A stretch of 64,000 bases of DNA from Rhizobium grahamii (GTDB lineage: Bacteria; Pseudomonadota; Alphaproteobacteria; Rhizobiales; Rhizobiaceae): the NCBI RefSeq assembly GCF_009498215.1, contig NZ_CP043498.1:62001-126000 (forward strand), given 5' to 3'. Of this stretch, positions 26,252 to 35,299 are shown one piece after another. The position numbers and the translations under genes are program-made. The notes beneath the pieces are model-generated. The model worked only from the letters and a program-made list of their open reading frames with translations, was not told the origin of the DNA and searched no databases. Positions within the stretch are counted from its first letter, which is position 1; every line of letters begins with the position of its first letter.

Positions 26252-26719
26252 ATGTCGTACGCCGTAAAAAGTCTGAATGAGACGGATCGCGAACTGATCG
26301 CGTTCCGTGTCGGGGATCAGGAGTTTTGCGTAAACATCATGTCGGTTCGCGAGATCCGCGGCTGGACGCCGGCAACGGCCATGCCGCACTCGCCTTCCTA
26401 CATGAAGGGTGTCATCAATTTGCGCGGCGCCGTGTTGCCGATCATCGATCTTTCGGCCCGCCTGGGCATGAAGGCCGCTGAACCGACTGCACGCCACGTC
26501 ATCATCGTGGCGCAGGTCCGCAGCAAGGTGGTGGGCCTGCTGGTCGATGCCGTGTCCGACATTCTGACGGTCAACCAGGAACATGTGCAGCCAACGCCTG
26601 AGATCGCTTCCGAACTGCAGCGCCAGTTCGCGCGTGGCATCCTGGCGATCGACAAGCGCATGATCTGCCTCCTCGAACTCGAGGCGATTTTCCCGGATAT
26701 CGAAAGCGAAGCTGCATGA
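26252..26719 (+). CDS. cheW: Chemotaxis adaptor CheW
   Basis: A 155-residue CheW that couples receptors to CheA. It has the usual SH3-like repeat marks: [20 protein letters not shown], the [17 protein letters not shown] core near residue 50, and [12 protein letters not shown] near residue 92. It starts four bases after the cheA stop and overlaps the cheR start by four bases. Confidence 0.95.
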   Translation: MSYAVKSLNETDRELIAFRVGDQEFCVNIMSVREIRGWTPATAMPHSPSYMKGVINLRGAVLPIIDLSARLGMKAAEPTARHVIIVAQVRSKVVGLLVDAVSDILTVNQEHVQPTPEIASELQRQFARGILAIDKRMICLLELEAIFPDIESEAA

Positions 26720-27626
26720 ATGTCATGAGTGCAAAGGATGCGCGGCAAGGCAGCCCGGACGAGGTACTGGCGAGCGGCGAGTATCCGCTGACCCGCCGCG
26801 ACCTCACGGAAATCGCCGCGATGATCTACTCGGATGCCGGGATTTACCTGAACGAGACGAAAGCCTCGCTCGTCTACTCGCGGTTGTCGAAGCACATCCG
26901 CAATCTCGGCCTGTCGGGCTTCCGGGAATATTGCGCACTGGTGTCGTCGCCGGCGGGGCAGCCCCACGTCGCGAGATGCTCTCGCATCTGACGACGAACT
27001 TCACCCGCTTCTTCCGCGAAAACCATCACTTCGAGCATCTTCGTGATCACGTGCTGCCCGAGCTGCTGCATCGCGCCAAGACGGGTGGCCGTGTGCGCAT
27101 CTGGTCTGCTGCCTCCTCGGATGGGCAGGAGCCCTATTCGATCGCGCTGACGGTTCTGTCGATGATGCCGAATATCGCCGACTACGACTTCAAGATCCTG
27201 GCGACCGATATCGACCCGAAGATCCTGGCGATCGCTCGTGCCGGTGCCTATGACGAGAGCGCGCTTGAAACCGTGTCGCCTGCCATGCGCAAGCAGTGGT
27301 TCAGCGAAGTCAACGTCCAGGGACGGCGCAAGTTTCAGGTCGACGACCGCGTCAAGCGGCTGATTACCTACAACGAACTGAACCTGATGGCGCAGTGGCC
27401 GTTCAAGGGCAAGTTCGACGTGATCTTCTGTCGAAATGTCGTGATCTACTTCGATGAGCCGACCCAGATGAAAATCTGGTCGCGCTTCGCCGAGCTGCTG
27501 CCCGAAGGCGGACACCTCTATATCGGCCATTCCGAGCGCGTGTCCGGCGACGCCAAGAACGTCTTCGACAACATCGGCATCACGACCTATCGCTACACGA
27601 CCAAGGGTGTGGGGAGGAAGGCATGA
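26716..27626 (+). pseudogene. cheR: Chemotaxis methyltransferase cheR, frame broken by 1-nt deletion
   Basis: CheR transfers methyl groups from S-adenosylmethionine to receptor glutamates. The N-terminal helical domain is read in one frame from 26716 (LTRRDLTEIAAMIY...GFREYCALVSSPAG) and the rest in another (RREMLSHLTTNFTRFFREN, AdoMet motif RIWSAASSDGQEPYS, DVIFCRNVVIYF). The switch is at GGGG 26955-26958; one more base gives SSPAGAAPRREML and a 303-residue protein, close to the S. meliloti length. Everything on both sides is well conserved, and the stop overlaps the cheB start, so the gene is probably intact in the organism and the deletion a sequence error. Confidence 0.88.
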
Positions 27627-28666
27627 GCGTACCGGCACGTGTTCTCGTCGTCGATGACTCCGCCACCATGCGCGGCCTGATTACCGCCGTGCTCAGCGCC
27701 GACCCCGAGGTCAGCGTCATCGGCCAGGCGGGTGATGCGCTCGAGGCACGCGAGGCGATCAAGAAGCTCAATCCCGATGTCGTAACGCTCGACATCGAGA
27801 TGCCCAACATGAACGGCCTCGATTTCCTCGAGAAGATCATGCGCCTGCGCCCGATGCCCGTCATCATGGTCTCGACGCTGACGCACCGCGGCGCCGACGC
27901 CTCGCTGGCCGCACTCGAAATCGGCGCCTTCGATTGCGTCGGCAAGCCTCTGCCGGGTGATGCACGTCCGTTTGGCGACCTCGCCGAGAAGGTGAAGGCG
28001 GCTGCCCGGTCGCAGCGCCGTCAATATACGCAGCCCGCGCCCGCTACGCCGCCGCCCGCCGTTGCGGACTTCCGCGTTGGACGCAAGATCGTTGCGATCG
28101 GCTCGTCGACCGGTGGCGTCGAGGCTCTGATCGCCGTGTTGCAGAAGTTCCCGGCGAATTGCCCGCCGACCGTGATTACGCAGCATATGCCGCCGACCTT
28201 CACGAAGAGCTTCGCGGAGCGCCTCAACCGGCTCTGTGCTCCTGTCGTGCAGGAAGCGACCGACGGCGCGCGTCTCGAGATCGGCAAGATTTATCTTGCA
28301 CCGGGCGGCGAACGCCACCTGCAGGTCACGAGCGCGCACGCTCCCTGCTGCCGTCTTGTCGAGCGCGATCCGGTCAACGGTCACAGGCCGTCCGTCGACG
28401 TCTTGTTCGACTCGGTTGCCGAACTGGCCGGCCGCAACGCGGTCGGTGTGATTCTGACTGGCATGGGGCGCGATGGTGCCGCGGGGCTCCTGAAGATGCG
28501 CCACGCCGGCGCACGCACCCTTGGCCAGAACGAAAAGACCTCGGTGGTCTACGGAATGCCCAGGGTCGCTTACGAACTTGGTGCCGTCGAGCAGCAATTG
28601 CCCCTCAACGCTATCGGCGAAGAAATCTTAAAAATGACAGCCGCCCGAAAGGAAGGAACTGACTAA
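27623..28666 (+). CDS. cheB: Chemotaxis methylesterase/deamidase CheB
   Basis: A 347-residue protein with an N-terminal receiver (phospho-acceptor Asp57 in [13 protein letters not shown]) and a C-terminal methylesterase. The catalytic Ser lies in [11 protein letters not shown], the His in [10 protein letters not shown] and the Asp in [10 protein letters not shown]. It removes receptor methyl groups when phosphorylated by CheA. It overlaps cheR by four bases and cheY2 by one. Confidence 0.96.
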   Translation: MSVPARVLVVDDSATMRGLITAVLSADPEVSVIGQAGDALEAREAIKKLNPDVVTLDIEMPNMNGLDFLEKIMRLRPMPVIMVSTLTHRGADASLAALEIGAFDCVGKPLPGDARPFGDLAEKVKAAARSQRRQYTQPAPATPPPAVADFRVGRKIVAIGSSTGGVEALIAVLQKFPANCPPTVITQHMPPTFTKSFAERLNRLCAPVVQEATDGARLEIGKIYLAPGGERHLQVTSAHAPCCRLVERDPVNGHRPSVDVLFDSVAELAGRNAVGVILTGMGRDGAAGLLKMRHAGARTLGQNEKTSVVYGMPRVAYELGAVEQQLPLNAIGEEILKMTAARKEGTD

Positions 28667-29055
28667 TGTCAATCGCAGAGAAAATCAAAGTTCTGATCGT
28701 CGACGATCAGGTCACCAGCCGTCTGCTGCTCAGCGACGCGCTGACCCAGCTCGGCTTCAAGCAGATCACCGCCGCCGGCGATGGCGAACAGGGCATGAAG
28801 ATCATGGCCGCCCAGCCCCATCACCTCGTCATCTCGGATTTCAACATGCCGAAGATGGACGGCCTCGGGCTGTTGCAGGCTGTTCGAAGCAACCCAACGA
28901 CGAAGAAGGCGGCCTTTATCATCCTCACAGCTCAGGGCGACCGCGCCTTGGTGACAAAGGCTGCGGCATTGGGCGCCAACAACGTGCTGGCCAAACCCTT
29001 CACGATCGAGAAGATGAAAGCGGCTATCGAAGCCGTATTTGGAGCATTGAAATGA
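28666..29055 (+). CDS. cheY2: Chemotaxis response regulator CheY2
   Basis: A 129-residue receiver with Asp13/Asp14, phospho-acceptor Asp58 in [12 protein letters not shown], Thr in IILTAQGD and Lys in LAKPFT. In S. meliloti CheY2-P is the form that acts on the motor and slows it; Asp58 is the same residue number as reported there. It overlaps cheB (TAATG) and cheD (ATGA). Confidence 0.93.
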   Translation: MSIAEKIKVLIVDDQVTSRLLLSDALTQLGFKQITAAGDGEQGMKIMAAQPHHLVISDFNMPKMDGLGLLQAVRSNPTTKKAAFIILTAQGDRALVTKAAALGANNVLAKPFTIEKMKAAIEAVFGALK

Positions 29056-29606
29056 ATCTCGAGGTTGCGGCCCGCCGCGTGCACATCATTCAGGGCGAAT
29101 GGAAGGTCCTGAATGATCCGAACGCGGTCTTGACGACCATTCTTGGTTCGTGTGTGGCTGCATGCCTTCGGGATCCCGTGGCCGGCGTTGGGGGAATGAA
29201 TCACTTTCTTCTGCCGGGCACTGCCAACACGCCGATGACCGGCGGCGATGCCACGCGCTACGGCGTGCATCTGATGGAACTGCTGATCAACGGTCTTTTG
29301 AAGCAGGGCGCGCGGCGCGACCGCCTGGAGGCCAAGATCTTCGGCGGGGCAAAGACGATCTCGACGTTCTCGAACGTCGGCGAGCAGAATGCCGCGTTTG
29401 CCGTGCAGTTCCTGAAGGATGAAGGCATTCCTGTCGTGGGCTCCAGCACGGGTGGCGATCACGGACGCAAACTTGAGTACTGGCCGGTTTCCGGCCGGGC
29501 TCGGCAATACCCCCTGACGGGTGCGGAAACACAGAGAACCGTCGCGCTCGAACAGCGCCCGGTGGCTCCGCAAAAGCCGGTCGAAAGCAGCATCGAATTC
29601 TTCTGA
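29052..29606 (+). CDS. cheD: Chemoreceptor glutamine deamidase CheD
   Basis: A 184-residue CheD. The catalytic Cys is in [10 protein letters not shown] (about residue 36), the His in [10 protein letters not shown], and the conserved KIFGGAKT and [13 protein letters not shown] segments follow. It deamidates receptor glutamines. It overlaps cheY2 by four bases and lies 12 bases before cheT. Confidence 0.94.
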   Translation: MNLEVAARRVHIIQGEWKVLNDPNAVLTTILGSCVAACLRDPVAGVGGMNHFLLPGTANTPMTGGDATRYGVHLMELLINGLLKQGARRDRLEAKIFGGAKTISTFSNVGEQNAAFAVQFLKDEGIPVVGSSTGGDHGRKLEYWPVSGRARQYPLTGAETQRTVALEQRPVAPQKPVESSIEFF

Positions 29607-29618
29607 GGCGAAACACGG

Positions 29619-30011
29619 ATGACCTTCAATACCCAAACGGACCAGCCATCGCCTTCAGAAGCGCTCCCCGACGTTCTCATGCGGATCGTTTCGGAGTTGC
29701 ATGATGTCGCCTACCTGATCGAACGGATAGAACCGCAACTTCTGGAGCTCGGCGGCGGCGCCGCGTTTCTCAATTCTCCCGAAAGCATGAAAGTCATGCA
29801 GGGCATAGACCTCGCCGTCCAGAAGACGCGCGGGCTCGCGGAGTTCATCGACACCATCACCGGCGAAATACCGCAGAGCTGGGTAGTCGATGTCGCGACG
29901 GCCCTCAGCCTGGTGAAGTTGAGCGAAATGCAGCGTGCGCTGGGCGGTGCCATGCGTCATGGGCATTCGCAGCCGCTCAACAAGGCCGCAGGCGACTTTG
30001 ACTTCTTCTGA
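29619..30011 (+). CDS. cheT: Chemotaxis protein CheT
   Basis: A 130-residue, mostly helical small protein at the cheT position of rhizobial che operons. No enzyme motif is visible except a short DTITGEIPQSWVVDVATA stretch; remote CheZ-like phosphatase character has been proposed for the family but is not certain. It ends in DFDFF. It is last in the operon, 105 bases before fliF. Confidence 0.75.
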   Translation: MTFNTQTDQPSPSEALPDVLMRIVSELHDVAYLIERIEPQLLELGGGAAFLNSPESMKVMQGIDLAVQKTRGLAEFIDTITGEIPQSWVVDVATALSLVKLSEMQRALGGAMRHGHSQPLNKAAGDFDFF

Positions 30012-30018
30012 TTAAACT

Positions 30019-30112
30019 TTCTCGCACGATCACGAAACGCTCGCACAAGTTTCGAGGTCTATAGCCGAATGAGGCAATAGGCCAAGCTTTGTCGATGACG
30101 ATCGTGCGAGAA
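30019..30112. promoter_or_regulatory. 13-bp inverted repeat in the cheT-fliF gap
   Basis: TTCTCGCACGATC at 30019-30031 is repeated in inverse at 30100-30112, four bases before the fliF start codon. Inside lies a smaller repeat, CGAAAC 30033-30038 / GTTTCG 30049-30054. In RNA the outer stem would enclose the fliF ribosome binding region; as DNA it could be two operator halves. Function unknown. Confidence 0.4.
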
Positions 30113-30116
30113 CAGA

Positions 30117-31805
30117 ATGAATCTGTTAAATCAATTACTTCAGGTCTTTAAGAACTTCAGCTCACTAGGGCGGAACAAGCTGCTGGCGCTAGCCGGCGTA
30201 GGCGTCGTGTCCGTCGCTCTCATTTTGGCTGCGGCCCTTCTCGTCAACAAGCCTGCGCAGGAAACGCTCTATGTCGGCCTCGACGCTGCCGATCTGAACC
30301 AGATCAGCATGGCGCTCGCCGAATCGAATATTGCCTTTCAGACCGGCACTGATGGCGCCAGCATCAGCGTTCCGGCCGGCATGACCGGCAAGGCGCGCCT
30401 CCTTCTCGCGGAGCGTGGTCTGCCAAACAGCGCCAACGCCGGCTACGAACTCTTCGACAACGTCGGCTCTCTCGGCCTGACGTCCTTCATGCAGGAAGTC
30501 ACGCGCGTCCGCGCCCTCGAAGGCGAAATCGGCCGTACGATCCAGTCGATCAACGGCATCATGGCAGCGCGCGTTCATATCGTCATGCCTGAAGTCGGCA
30601 ACTTCCGGAAGGCTGAACAGAAGCCGACGGCTTCTGTCATGATCCGCGCCAGCGCCGCGACCGGCCGCAACGCCGCAAGCTCCATCCGTCACCTCGTCGC
30701 TTCCGCCGTTCCCGGCCTCGATGTCGGCGACGTCACTATTCTCGATTCGGCCGGCCAGCTTCTCGCCTCCGGCGACGACGCGAGCAACAACACCCTGAAC
30801 CGTTCGCTCACCATCGTGCAGAACGTCCAGGGCGAGGTCGAGTCCAACATCGACAAGGCGCTCGCACCGTTCCTCGGCATGGACAACTTCCGTTCCAGCG
30901 TCACCGCGGAACTGAACACCGACAGCCAGCAGATCCAGGAAACGACATACGATCCGGAATCCAAGGTCGAGCGCTCCATCCGCACGACCAAGGAAGCCTC
31001 GCAGTCGCAGCAGAAGCAGTCCGACAACGCAACGACCGTGGAGCAGAACGTTCCGCAGGCCGCACCGGACTCGGGTGGTAGCAACGGACCGGAATCGCAG
31101 GACAAGTCTGACAAGAAAGAAGAGCAGACCAACTACGAGATCAACAGCAAGACGACCGCGACCACGCGCAACAGCTATCGCGTCGACAAGCTCTCCATCG
31201 CCGTCGTCGTCAACAAGGGCCGTATCGCCCAGATGGTTGGCGAACCGGCCGACCAGGCGAAGATCGACGCCTACCTCGCTGAGATGCAGAAGATCGTGGC
31301 GTCGGCTGCCGGCATCAACGGAACCCGCGGCGACGTTGTTACCGTCACGGCGATGAACTTCCTCGAGAACCAGCTTCTCGAAGACACCGGCAGCGGCGTC
31401 CGCGTCATGGACATGCTGAGCCGCAACCTCGCAGGCATCATCAACTCGCTGGCCTTCGTCGCCGTCGCATTCCTCGTCATCTGGATGGGTGTCCGTCCGA
31501 TGGTCCGCAGCATGACGGGCGGCGCCTCGATCGGTGGCGACACCTCGGTGGAAAGTGCCGGCCTGGAGCTGCCCGATTTCGCACCTGCGGTTGGCGGCGA
31601 AGGTTCCGGCGCCCTCATGGAAGGCTTCGGATCGGACTTCGGCTTCGACAGCACGGAAGATCTGCTCAGCCTTGGCGACGACGACGGCAACTTCAACCGC
31701 CGCGTCAAGGAAGGCCCGGAGCGCAAGCTTTCGAGGATGGTCGAAATCAACGAGGAGCGCGCCGCGAAAATCCTCAGGAAATGGGCAGTCGAGAACGCTG
31801 CCTAA
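30117..31805 (+). CDS. fliF: Flagellar MS-ring protein FliF
   Basis: A 562-residue protein that forms the inner-membrane MS ring. It has membrane helices at about 23-45 and 442-462, the ring-building domain between (ALEGEIGRTIQSINGIMAARVHIVMPE), a Ser/Gln/Asp-rich linker at about 290-345, and a C-terminal tail (RVKEGPERKLSRMVEINEERAAKILRKW) that binds FliG. A strong terminator follows. Confidence 0.96.
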   Translation: MNLLNQLLQVFKNFSSLGRNKLLALAGVGVVSVALILAAALLVNKPAQETLYVGLDAADLNQISMALAESNIAFQTGTDGASISVPAGMTGKARLLLAERGLPNSANAGYELFDNVGSLGLTSFMQEVTRVRALEGEIGRTIQSINGIMAARVHIVMPEVGNFRKAEQKPTASVMIRASAATGRNAASSIRHLVASAVPGLDVGDVTILDSAGQLLASGDDASNNTLNRSLTIVQNVQGEVESNIDKALAPFLGMDNFRSSVTAELNTDSQQIQETTYDPESKVERSIRTTKEASQSQQKQSDNATTVEQNVPQAAPDSGGSNGPESQDKSDKKEEQTNYEINSKTTATTRNSYRVDKLSIAVVVNKGRIAQMVGEPADQAKIDAYLAEMQKIVASAAGINGTRGDVVTVTAMNFLENQLLEDTGSGVRVMDMLSRNLAGIINSLAFVAVAFLVIWMGVRPMVRSMTGGASIGGDTSVESAGLELPDFAPAVGGEGSGALMEGFGSDFGFDSTEDLLSLGDDDGNFNRRVKEGPERKLSRMVEINEERAAKILRKWAVENAA

Positions 31806-31807
31806 GC

Positions 31808-31834
31808 AAAGGGCCGGGAAACCGGCCCTTTTTT
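31808..31834 (+). terminator. Intrinsic terminator after fliF
   Basis: Stem AAGGGCCGG / CCGGCCCTT (31809-31817 with 31822-31830), loop GAAA, followed by TTTT. It starts four bases after the fliF stop and should end the che-fliF transcript. Confidence 0.92.
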
Positions 31835-31863
31835 GTTGCTTAATTGTCGCCATCCACAGGGCG

Positions 31864-31886
31864 CGATTCGCGTCAAACGCGAATCG
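31864..31886. promoter_or_regulatory. Palindrome upstream of visNR
   Basis: CGATTCGCGT / ACGCGAATCG, ten perfect pairs around CAA. It lies about 230 bp before visN and 30 bp after the fliF terminator. No T run follows, so it is more likely an operator or promoter-linked dyad than a second terminator. The regulator is unknown. Confidence 0.4.
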
Positions 31887-32114
31887 TATTGCCAGCCGAC
31901 CTAGAATCATCCTAATTTTAATATGCTTTTAACGATTTAGATCGATGTGCGAATCGGCGCACAAAATGTAGCCAAAGTAAATCCCAAGAACTCGGAGATG
32001 GTACTTTTTAGTGCCTGTCGTAATCTTGGATGATTCGCGGAGAAGCTGCATATCTGTTTAAAAAACCGCGGATCGAATTTGTGCCGTGATGGTTTTCAGC
32101 CGCAGGATTTGCCA

Positions 32115-32861
32115 ATGGACATGCATATATTGCAAGCTCTCAAGAGCGATACGCACACGGCAAACTTCGTTGGCCTTGCCGCAACCAACTTGTCATCACG
32201 CGACGAACTTATTTGTCAGTTGAGCGAGGCTGTCGGCACGGGTAGGTTGCAGCCTGGGCTTCGGATCCTGACCGACTATGTGGGCGCATCGCATTACCTG
32301 CTTGCGCGCGCTGACCTCGTGCAGGAAGCTGGCCTCGACTTCGTGGTGTCGTCCGACTGGCCGTTCGATCTGGTAACCAATCTGGCGGAAACGTTTGTGG
32401 GCGGCTTTGCGCGGGCGACGGAGCTCGAGAAGTGCATGCAGCTCTTCCGACCGCAGTTTGCGCTGCTGCCGGAGACCGCAGACGTTCCCGATGGCGCCAG
32501 CCAGCAGTATTGCTCTCTCCTCTTCAATATCGGCCGCTCGCGGCTCGCCCTGATGTTCCTGTTCGATGATGGCTTCATCCTCTCGCAGGAGCGGCTGCGG
32601 GACGTCGGCCTGCTGACGGCCTATTTCACCAGCCTGCTGCAGTGCGGCGTGGCCAAGAGCGATCGGGATTTCGAACTGACGGATCGCGAACTGGAATGCC
32701 TCTTCTGGATCGCAGAGGGCAAGACCAGCGACGAAATCGCCATGATCCTCGGCATCTCGCGCAACACAATCAACAACTACATCACCAGCGTCATGCGGAA
32801 AACGGCAACGAAAACACGTTCCGAAGCCATTGCCTTCGCTGTCCGTAACAATCTCGTTTAA
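32115..32861 (+). CDS. visN: LuxR-type motility master regulator VisN
   Basis: A 248-residue LuxR-family protein with an N-terminal ligand-type domain and a C-terminal helix-turn-helix (LTDRELECLFWIAEGKTSDE, GISRNTINNYI). In S. meliloti VisN and VisR act together at the top of the flagellar cascade and switch on rem and class II genes. The ATG at 32115 follows AGGA; a longer frame to 32079 lacks a site. visR starts 12 bases after the stop. Confidence 0.92.
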   Translation: MDMHILQALKSDTHTANFVGLAATNLSSRDELICQLSEAVGTGRLQPGLRILTDYVGASHYLLARADLVQEAGLDFVVSSDWPFDLVTNLAETFVGGFARATELEKCMQLFRPQFALLPETADVPDGASQQYCSLLFNIGRSRLALMFLFDDGFILSQERLRDVGLLTAYFTSLLQCGVAKSDRDFELTDRELECLFWIAEGKTSDEIAMILGISRNTINNYITSVMRKTATKTRSEAIAFAVRNNLV

Positions 32862-32873
32862 GGGGACAGCCCA

Positions 32874-33620
32874 ATGGCGCAACCATCCAGCAGGACAATC
32901 GGCACCCCAGAGACATCACGGGGCGTGCGCGTCGGCAAAGTGACGAGCCGCTCCGATCTCTTCCCGCGGTTGATCGCCATGCAGAAGCTGGCCGACGCGC
33001 AGAACTTCGCTGTCTTTCGCGTCAATGGATCTGGCCTTCCTGCCAAGCAGCGCCTGGTCTGCGAGCTTGAGAACTGGGGTGCCACCAACGCTGGTGCCTG
33101 CAAGGGCTTCGTCGACGCCCATGGCGACGCTCTGCTCGAACACATCGAGAAGTCGCTGCTGCCGCTCACCTGGGCAGGCAGCCACGATGCTGGCGTTCCC
33201 GGTGCATCGGGAATGGCGCCGTTCGTGGAGCGCCTGGCGGCCGGTCTCGTGCCATTCTCCGGCATGGCGTTCCCGGTTCGGCTGGGCGCAATCGGCAACG
33301 GCTTCGTCATCTTCGCCGGCGATGATCTCGATCCCCCGAGCGACATGATCGTCGAGCTGCACGGACGTGCCTGCCACATCATGATCGACCTGCTTTCGCT
33401 CGACGAGCGGCGCGTCAGCGCCGCCGAGGCCCTGAGCGAGCGCGAGATTGCCTGCCTGCAGCTTGCTGGCGACGGCCGGATCAGCGAAGAGATCGCCGAG
33501 AAGCTCGGCCTCTCGGTTCACACCGTCAATGCCTATCTCGGCTCGGCAACCATCAAGCTGGATTCGGTCAACCGAATTCAGGCAATCGCAAAGGCAATCC
33601 GGCTCGGCTATATCAGCTGA
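32874..33620 (+). CDS. visR: LuxR-type motility master regulator VisR
   Basis: A 248-residue partner of VisN. The C-terminal helix-turn-helix reads LSEREIACLQLAGDGRISEE and LGLSVHTVNAYLG. AAGGGGACAG precedes the ATG. The pair order, length and location between fliF and the flhB operon match S. meliloti. It converges with a hypothetical gene 27 bases away and no terminator is evident between them. Confidence 0.92.
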   Translation: MAQPSSRTIGTPETSRGVRVGKVTSRSDLFPRLIAMQKLADAQNFAVFRVNGSGLPAKQRLVCELENWGATNAGACKGFVDAHGDALLEHIEKSLLPLTWAGSHDAGVPGASGMAPFVERLAAGLVPFSGMAFPVRLGAIGNGFVIFAGDDLDPPSDMIVELHGRACHIMIDLLSLDERRVSAAEALSEREIACLQLAGDGRISEEIAEKLGLSVHTVNAYLGSATIKLDSVNRIQAIAKAIRLGYIS

Positions 33621-33647
33621 GATCAGATTAGCGACGGTGATTTGAGG

Positions 33648-34088
33648 TTAGCTGGCGAGCGCCTGGAGCGATGGCGCGATGTAGCGCGATTGCAGTAGGC
33701 TCCGTTCCAGAAAAGCCGTGTTCTCGTCAGGATCGACGGAAGGGTTTTCGAACGCGATGTGGTTGATCTCGATGCCGGCGTGTTCGGCGGCGAGCGTCAG
33801 CTGGGCGTAAACGGTGACGCCGCGTGGCTTGATCTCGAGATCGATAACGACCTCCGGCTTGCCACCCCATTCCAGCGTATAGCTGCCGCCATGGCCGAAA
33901 TTGACGGTGCCGGGATGGAAGAACATCTCTGCTGCCGAGGATACGAGATCGGAAAGATTGCCGTAGTACTCAAAGCGCAGGATCGAAATCAGGTCCGAGG
34001 CATCGAGGAGACGAAGCTCCGTCGCCACGGGGCTGATTGCTTCAGCAAGAATTCTCTCGCGCTGGGTAGAGTAGGGGCATTTTTTCAT
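33648..34088 (-). CDS. Conserved hypothetical protein at the end of the flhB operon (146 aa)
   Basis: A 146-residue soluble protein of unknown function. It has a basic Cys-containing start (MKKCPYSTQRER), a hydrophobic middle and a long acidic segment (FENPSVDPDENT) near residue 115. No signal peptide or known motif is seen. It starts four bases after the flhB stop, so it is almost certainly co-transcribed with flhB and may have a motility role. Confidence 0.7.
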   Translation of the reverse strand: MKKCPYSTQRERILAEAISPVATELRLLDASDLISILRFEYYGNLSDLVSSAAEMFFHPGTVNFGHGGSYTLEWGGKPEVVIDLEIKPRGVTVYAQLTLAAEHAGIEINHIAFENPSVDPDENTAFLERSLLQSRYIAPSLQALAS

Positions 34089-34092
34089 TCGG

Positions 34093-35172
34093 CTATCTTA
34101 CCCGTTGGTTCTTGGCTTTCGCCGCGTAAACCCGATGAATGAGTTCGGCGACTGCCTTGTAGAATACAGACGGGATCACACTATCCACCGAGACTTGCGC
34201 AAACATGGAGCGTGCGAGCGGCGGATCTTCAAAAACGGGAATTCCGTTCGACTCGGCCATCTCTCTGATTTTCAACGCAATTAGGTCCTGTCCCTTGGCA
34301 ACGACGACAGGAGCGTCGTTTTCTTCGCGCACATAGCGCAGCGCCACGGCAAAGTGGGTCGGGTTGGCGATGACAAGCGTGGCGCGTTGAACGTCGGCAA
34401 TCATCCGGCGGCGTGCGCGGTCGCGCATCACCGAGCGCTGGCGGCTTTTGACGAAGGGGTCGCCCTGGGATTGCTTGTTTTCTTCCTTGATTTCGTGCCG
34501 CGTCATTCGCAGCTCGGAGAACCAGTGATAGCGGGTCCAGAAGAAGTCGGCGATCGCCACCACGGCCGTTGCGATGAGAACGACGATGGTAATCTTCTGC
34601 ATGCCCGACATCATTCGGGTGAAGATGGTCGAGGGGTCGGAGAACATCGCGTCGATCGCGCTGAAATACTCGCTCTTCATGATGAAGAACATGACGACGC
34701 CGACGATCAAGATCTTGACGAGCGATTTACCGAACTCGATCAGGCCAGGCAGGCTGAACATCCGCGTGAAGCCCTTGGCAGGCGAGATTCGCGAGAATTG
34801 CGGCCGGATGCGTTCGAGAACCGGTCGCGGCATGTTCTGGGCGACCGAAGCCGCGACGCCGAAGGCCATGAACAGAATCATTGCCGGCGCCAGGAGGGCG
34901 GCGCAAACCCAGCCGAGATGGACAAAAAGCGACATAACGTCGGGCCCGGTCTCGATCTTCCACTGGTCCGGTTGCTCGAAGATATCCTTCAGCGCCGCGC
35001 CCGTGCGAGTGAGTGCGTCGGGCAGAAAGAATATCAGGTAGACGTAGCTGGCAAGGACCGTGGCGAAAAGCGGCAGCTCGCGTGAGAAAGGCACATTACC
35101 TTTGTCTGCGGCGTCGGTTTTCTTTTTCTGGGTCGGGTCTTCTGTTTTGCTGTCCTTGTCGTCATCGGCCAA
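34093..35172 (-). CDS. flhB: Flagellar export switch protein FlhB
   Basis: A 359-residue component of the flagellar type III export gate. It has four membrane helices in residues about 30-215 and a cytoplasmic domain containing the self-cleavage motif NPTH ([13 protein letters not shown], near residue 266), which governs the switch from hook to filament export. The N-terminal Lys/Asp-rich start ([16 protein letters not shown]) is typical. Translation appears to start at TTG 35172 after GGAGAGCAGCGACC. Confidence 0.95.
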   Translation of the reverse strand: MADDDKDSKTEDPTQKKKTDAADKGNVPFSRELPLFATVLASYVYLIFFLPDALTRTGAALKDIFEQPDQWKIETGPDVMSLFVHLGWVCAALLAPAMILFMAFGVAASVAQNMPRPVLERIRPQFSRISPAKGFTRMFSLPGLIEFGKSLVKILIVGVVMFFIMKSEYFSAIDAMFSDPSTIFTRMMSGMQKITIVVLIATAVVAIADFFWTRYHWFSELRMTRHEIKEENKQSQGDPFVKSRQRSVMRDRARRRMIADVQRATLVIANPTHFAVALRYVREENDAPVVVAKGQDLIALKIREMAESNGIPVFEDPPLARSMFAQVSVDSVIPSVFYKAVAELIHRVYAAKAKNQRVR

Positions 35173-35195
35173 GGTCGCTGCTCTCCATCAAAAAG

Positions 35196-35224
35196 AAAAA
35201 GCCGCACCTGAGCGCGGCCTTTTC
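35196..35224 (-). terminator. Terminator-like hairpin between fliG and flhB
   Basis: On the minus strand AAAAGGCCGC pairs with GCGGCTTTTT (one G-T pair), with an eight-base loop, followed by CTTTTTG. It lies between two genes of the same direction, just 23 bases before the flhB start, so it may reduce read-through from fliG or mark a separate flhB transcript. Confidence 0.7.
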
Positions 35225-35299
35225 AAAAATAGCTGGGACGGGACATCCGATCAATGCGGCCGAACCGCCCGCAGTCGTTCTGTGCACAACAAGAGCGCC

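Noticed and set aside
30189..31910. A 573-codon minus-strand frame opposite fliF
   Set aside because: Antisense of fliF with low-complexity Asp/Val/Gly/Arg composition and no ribosome binding site.
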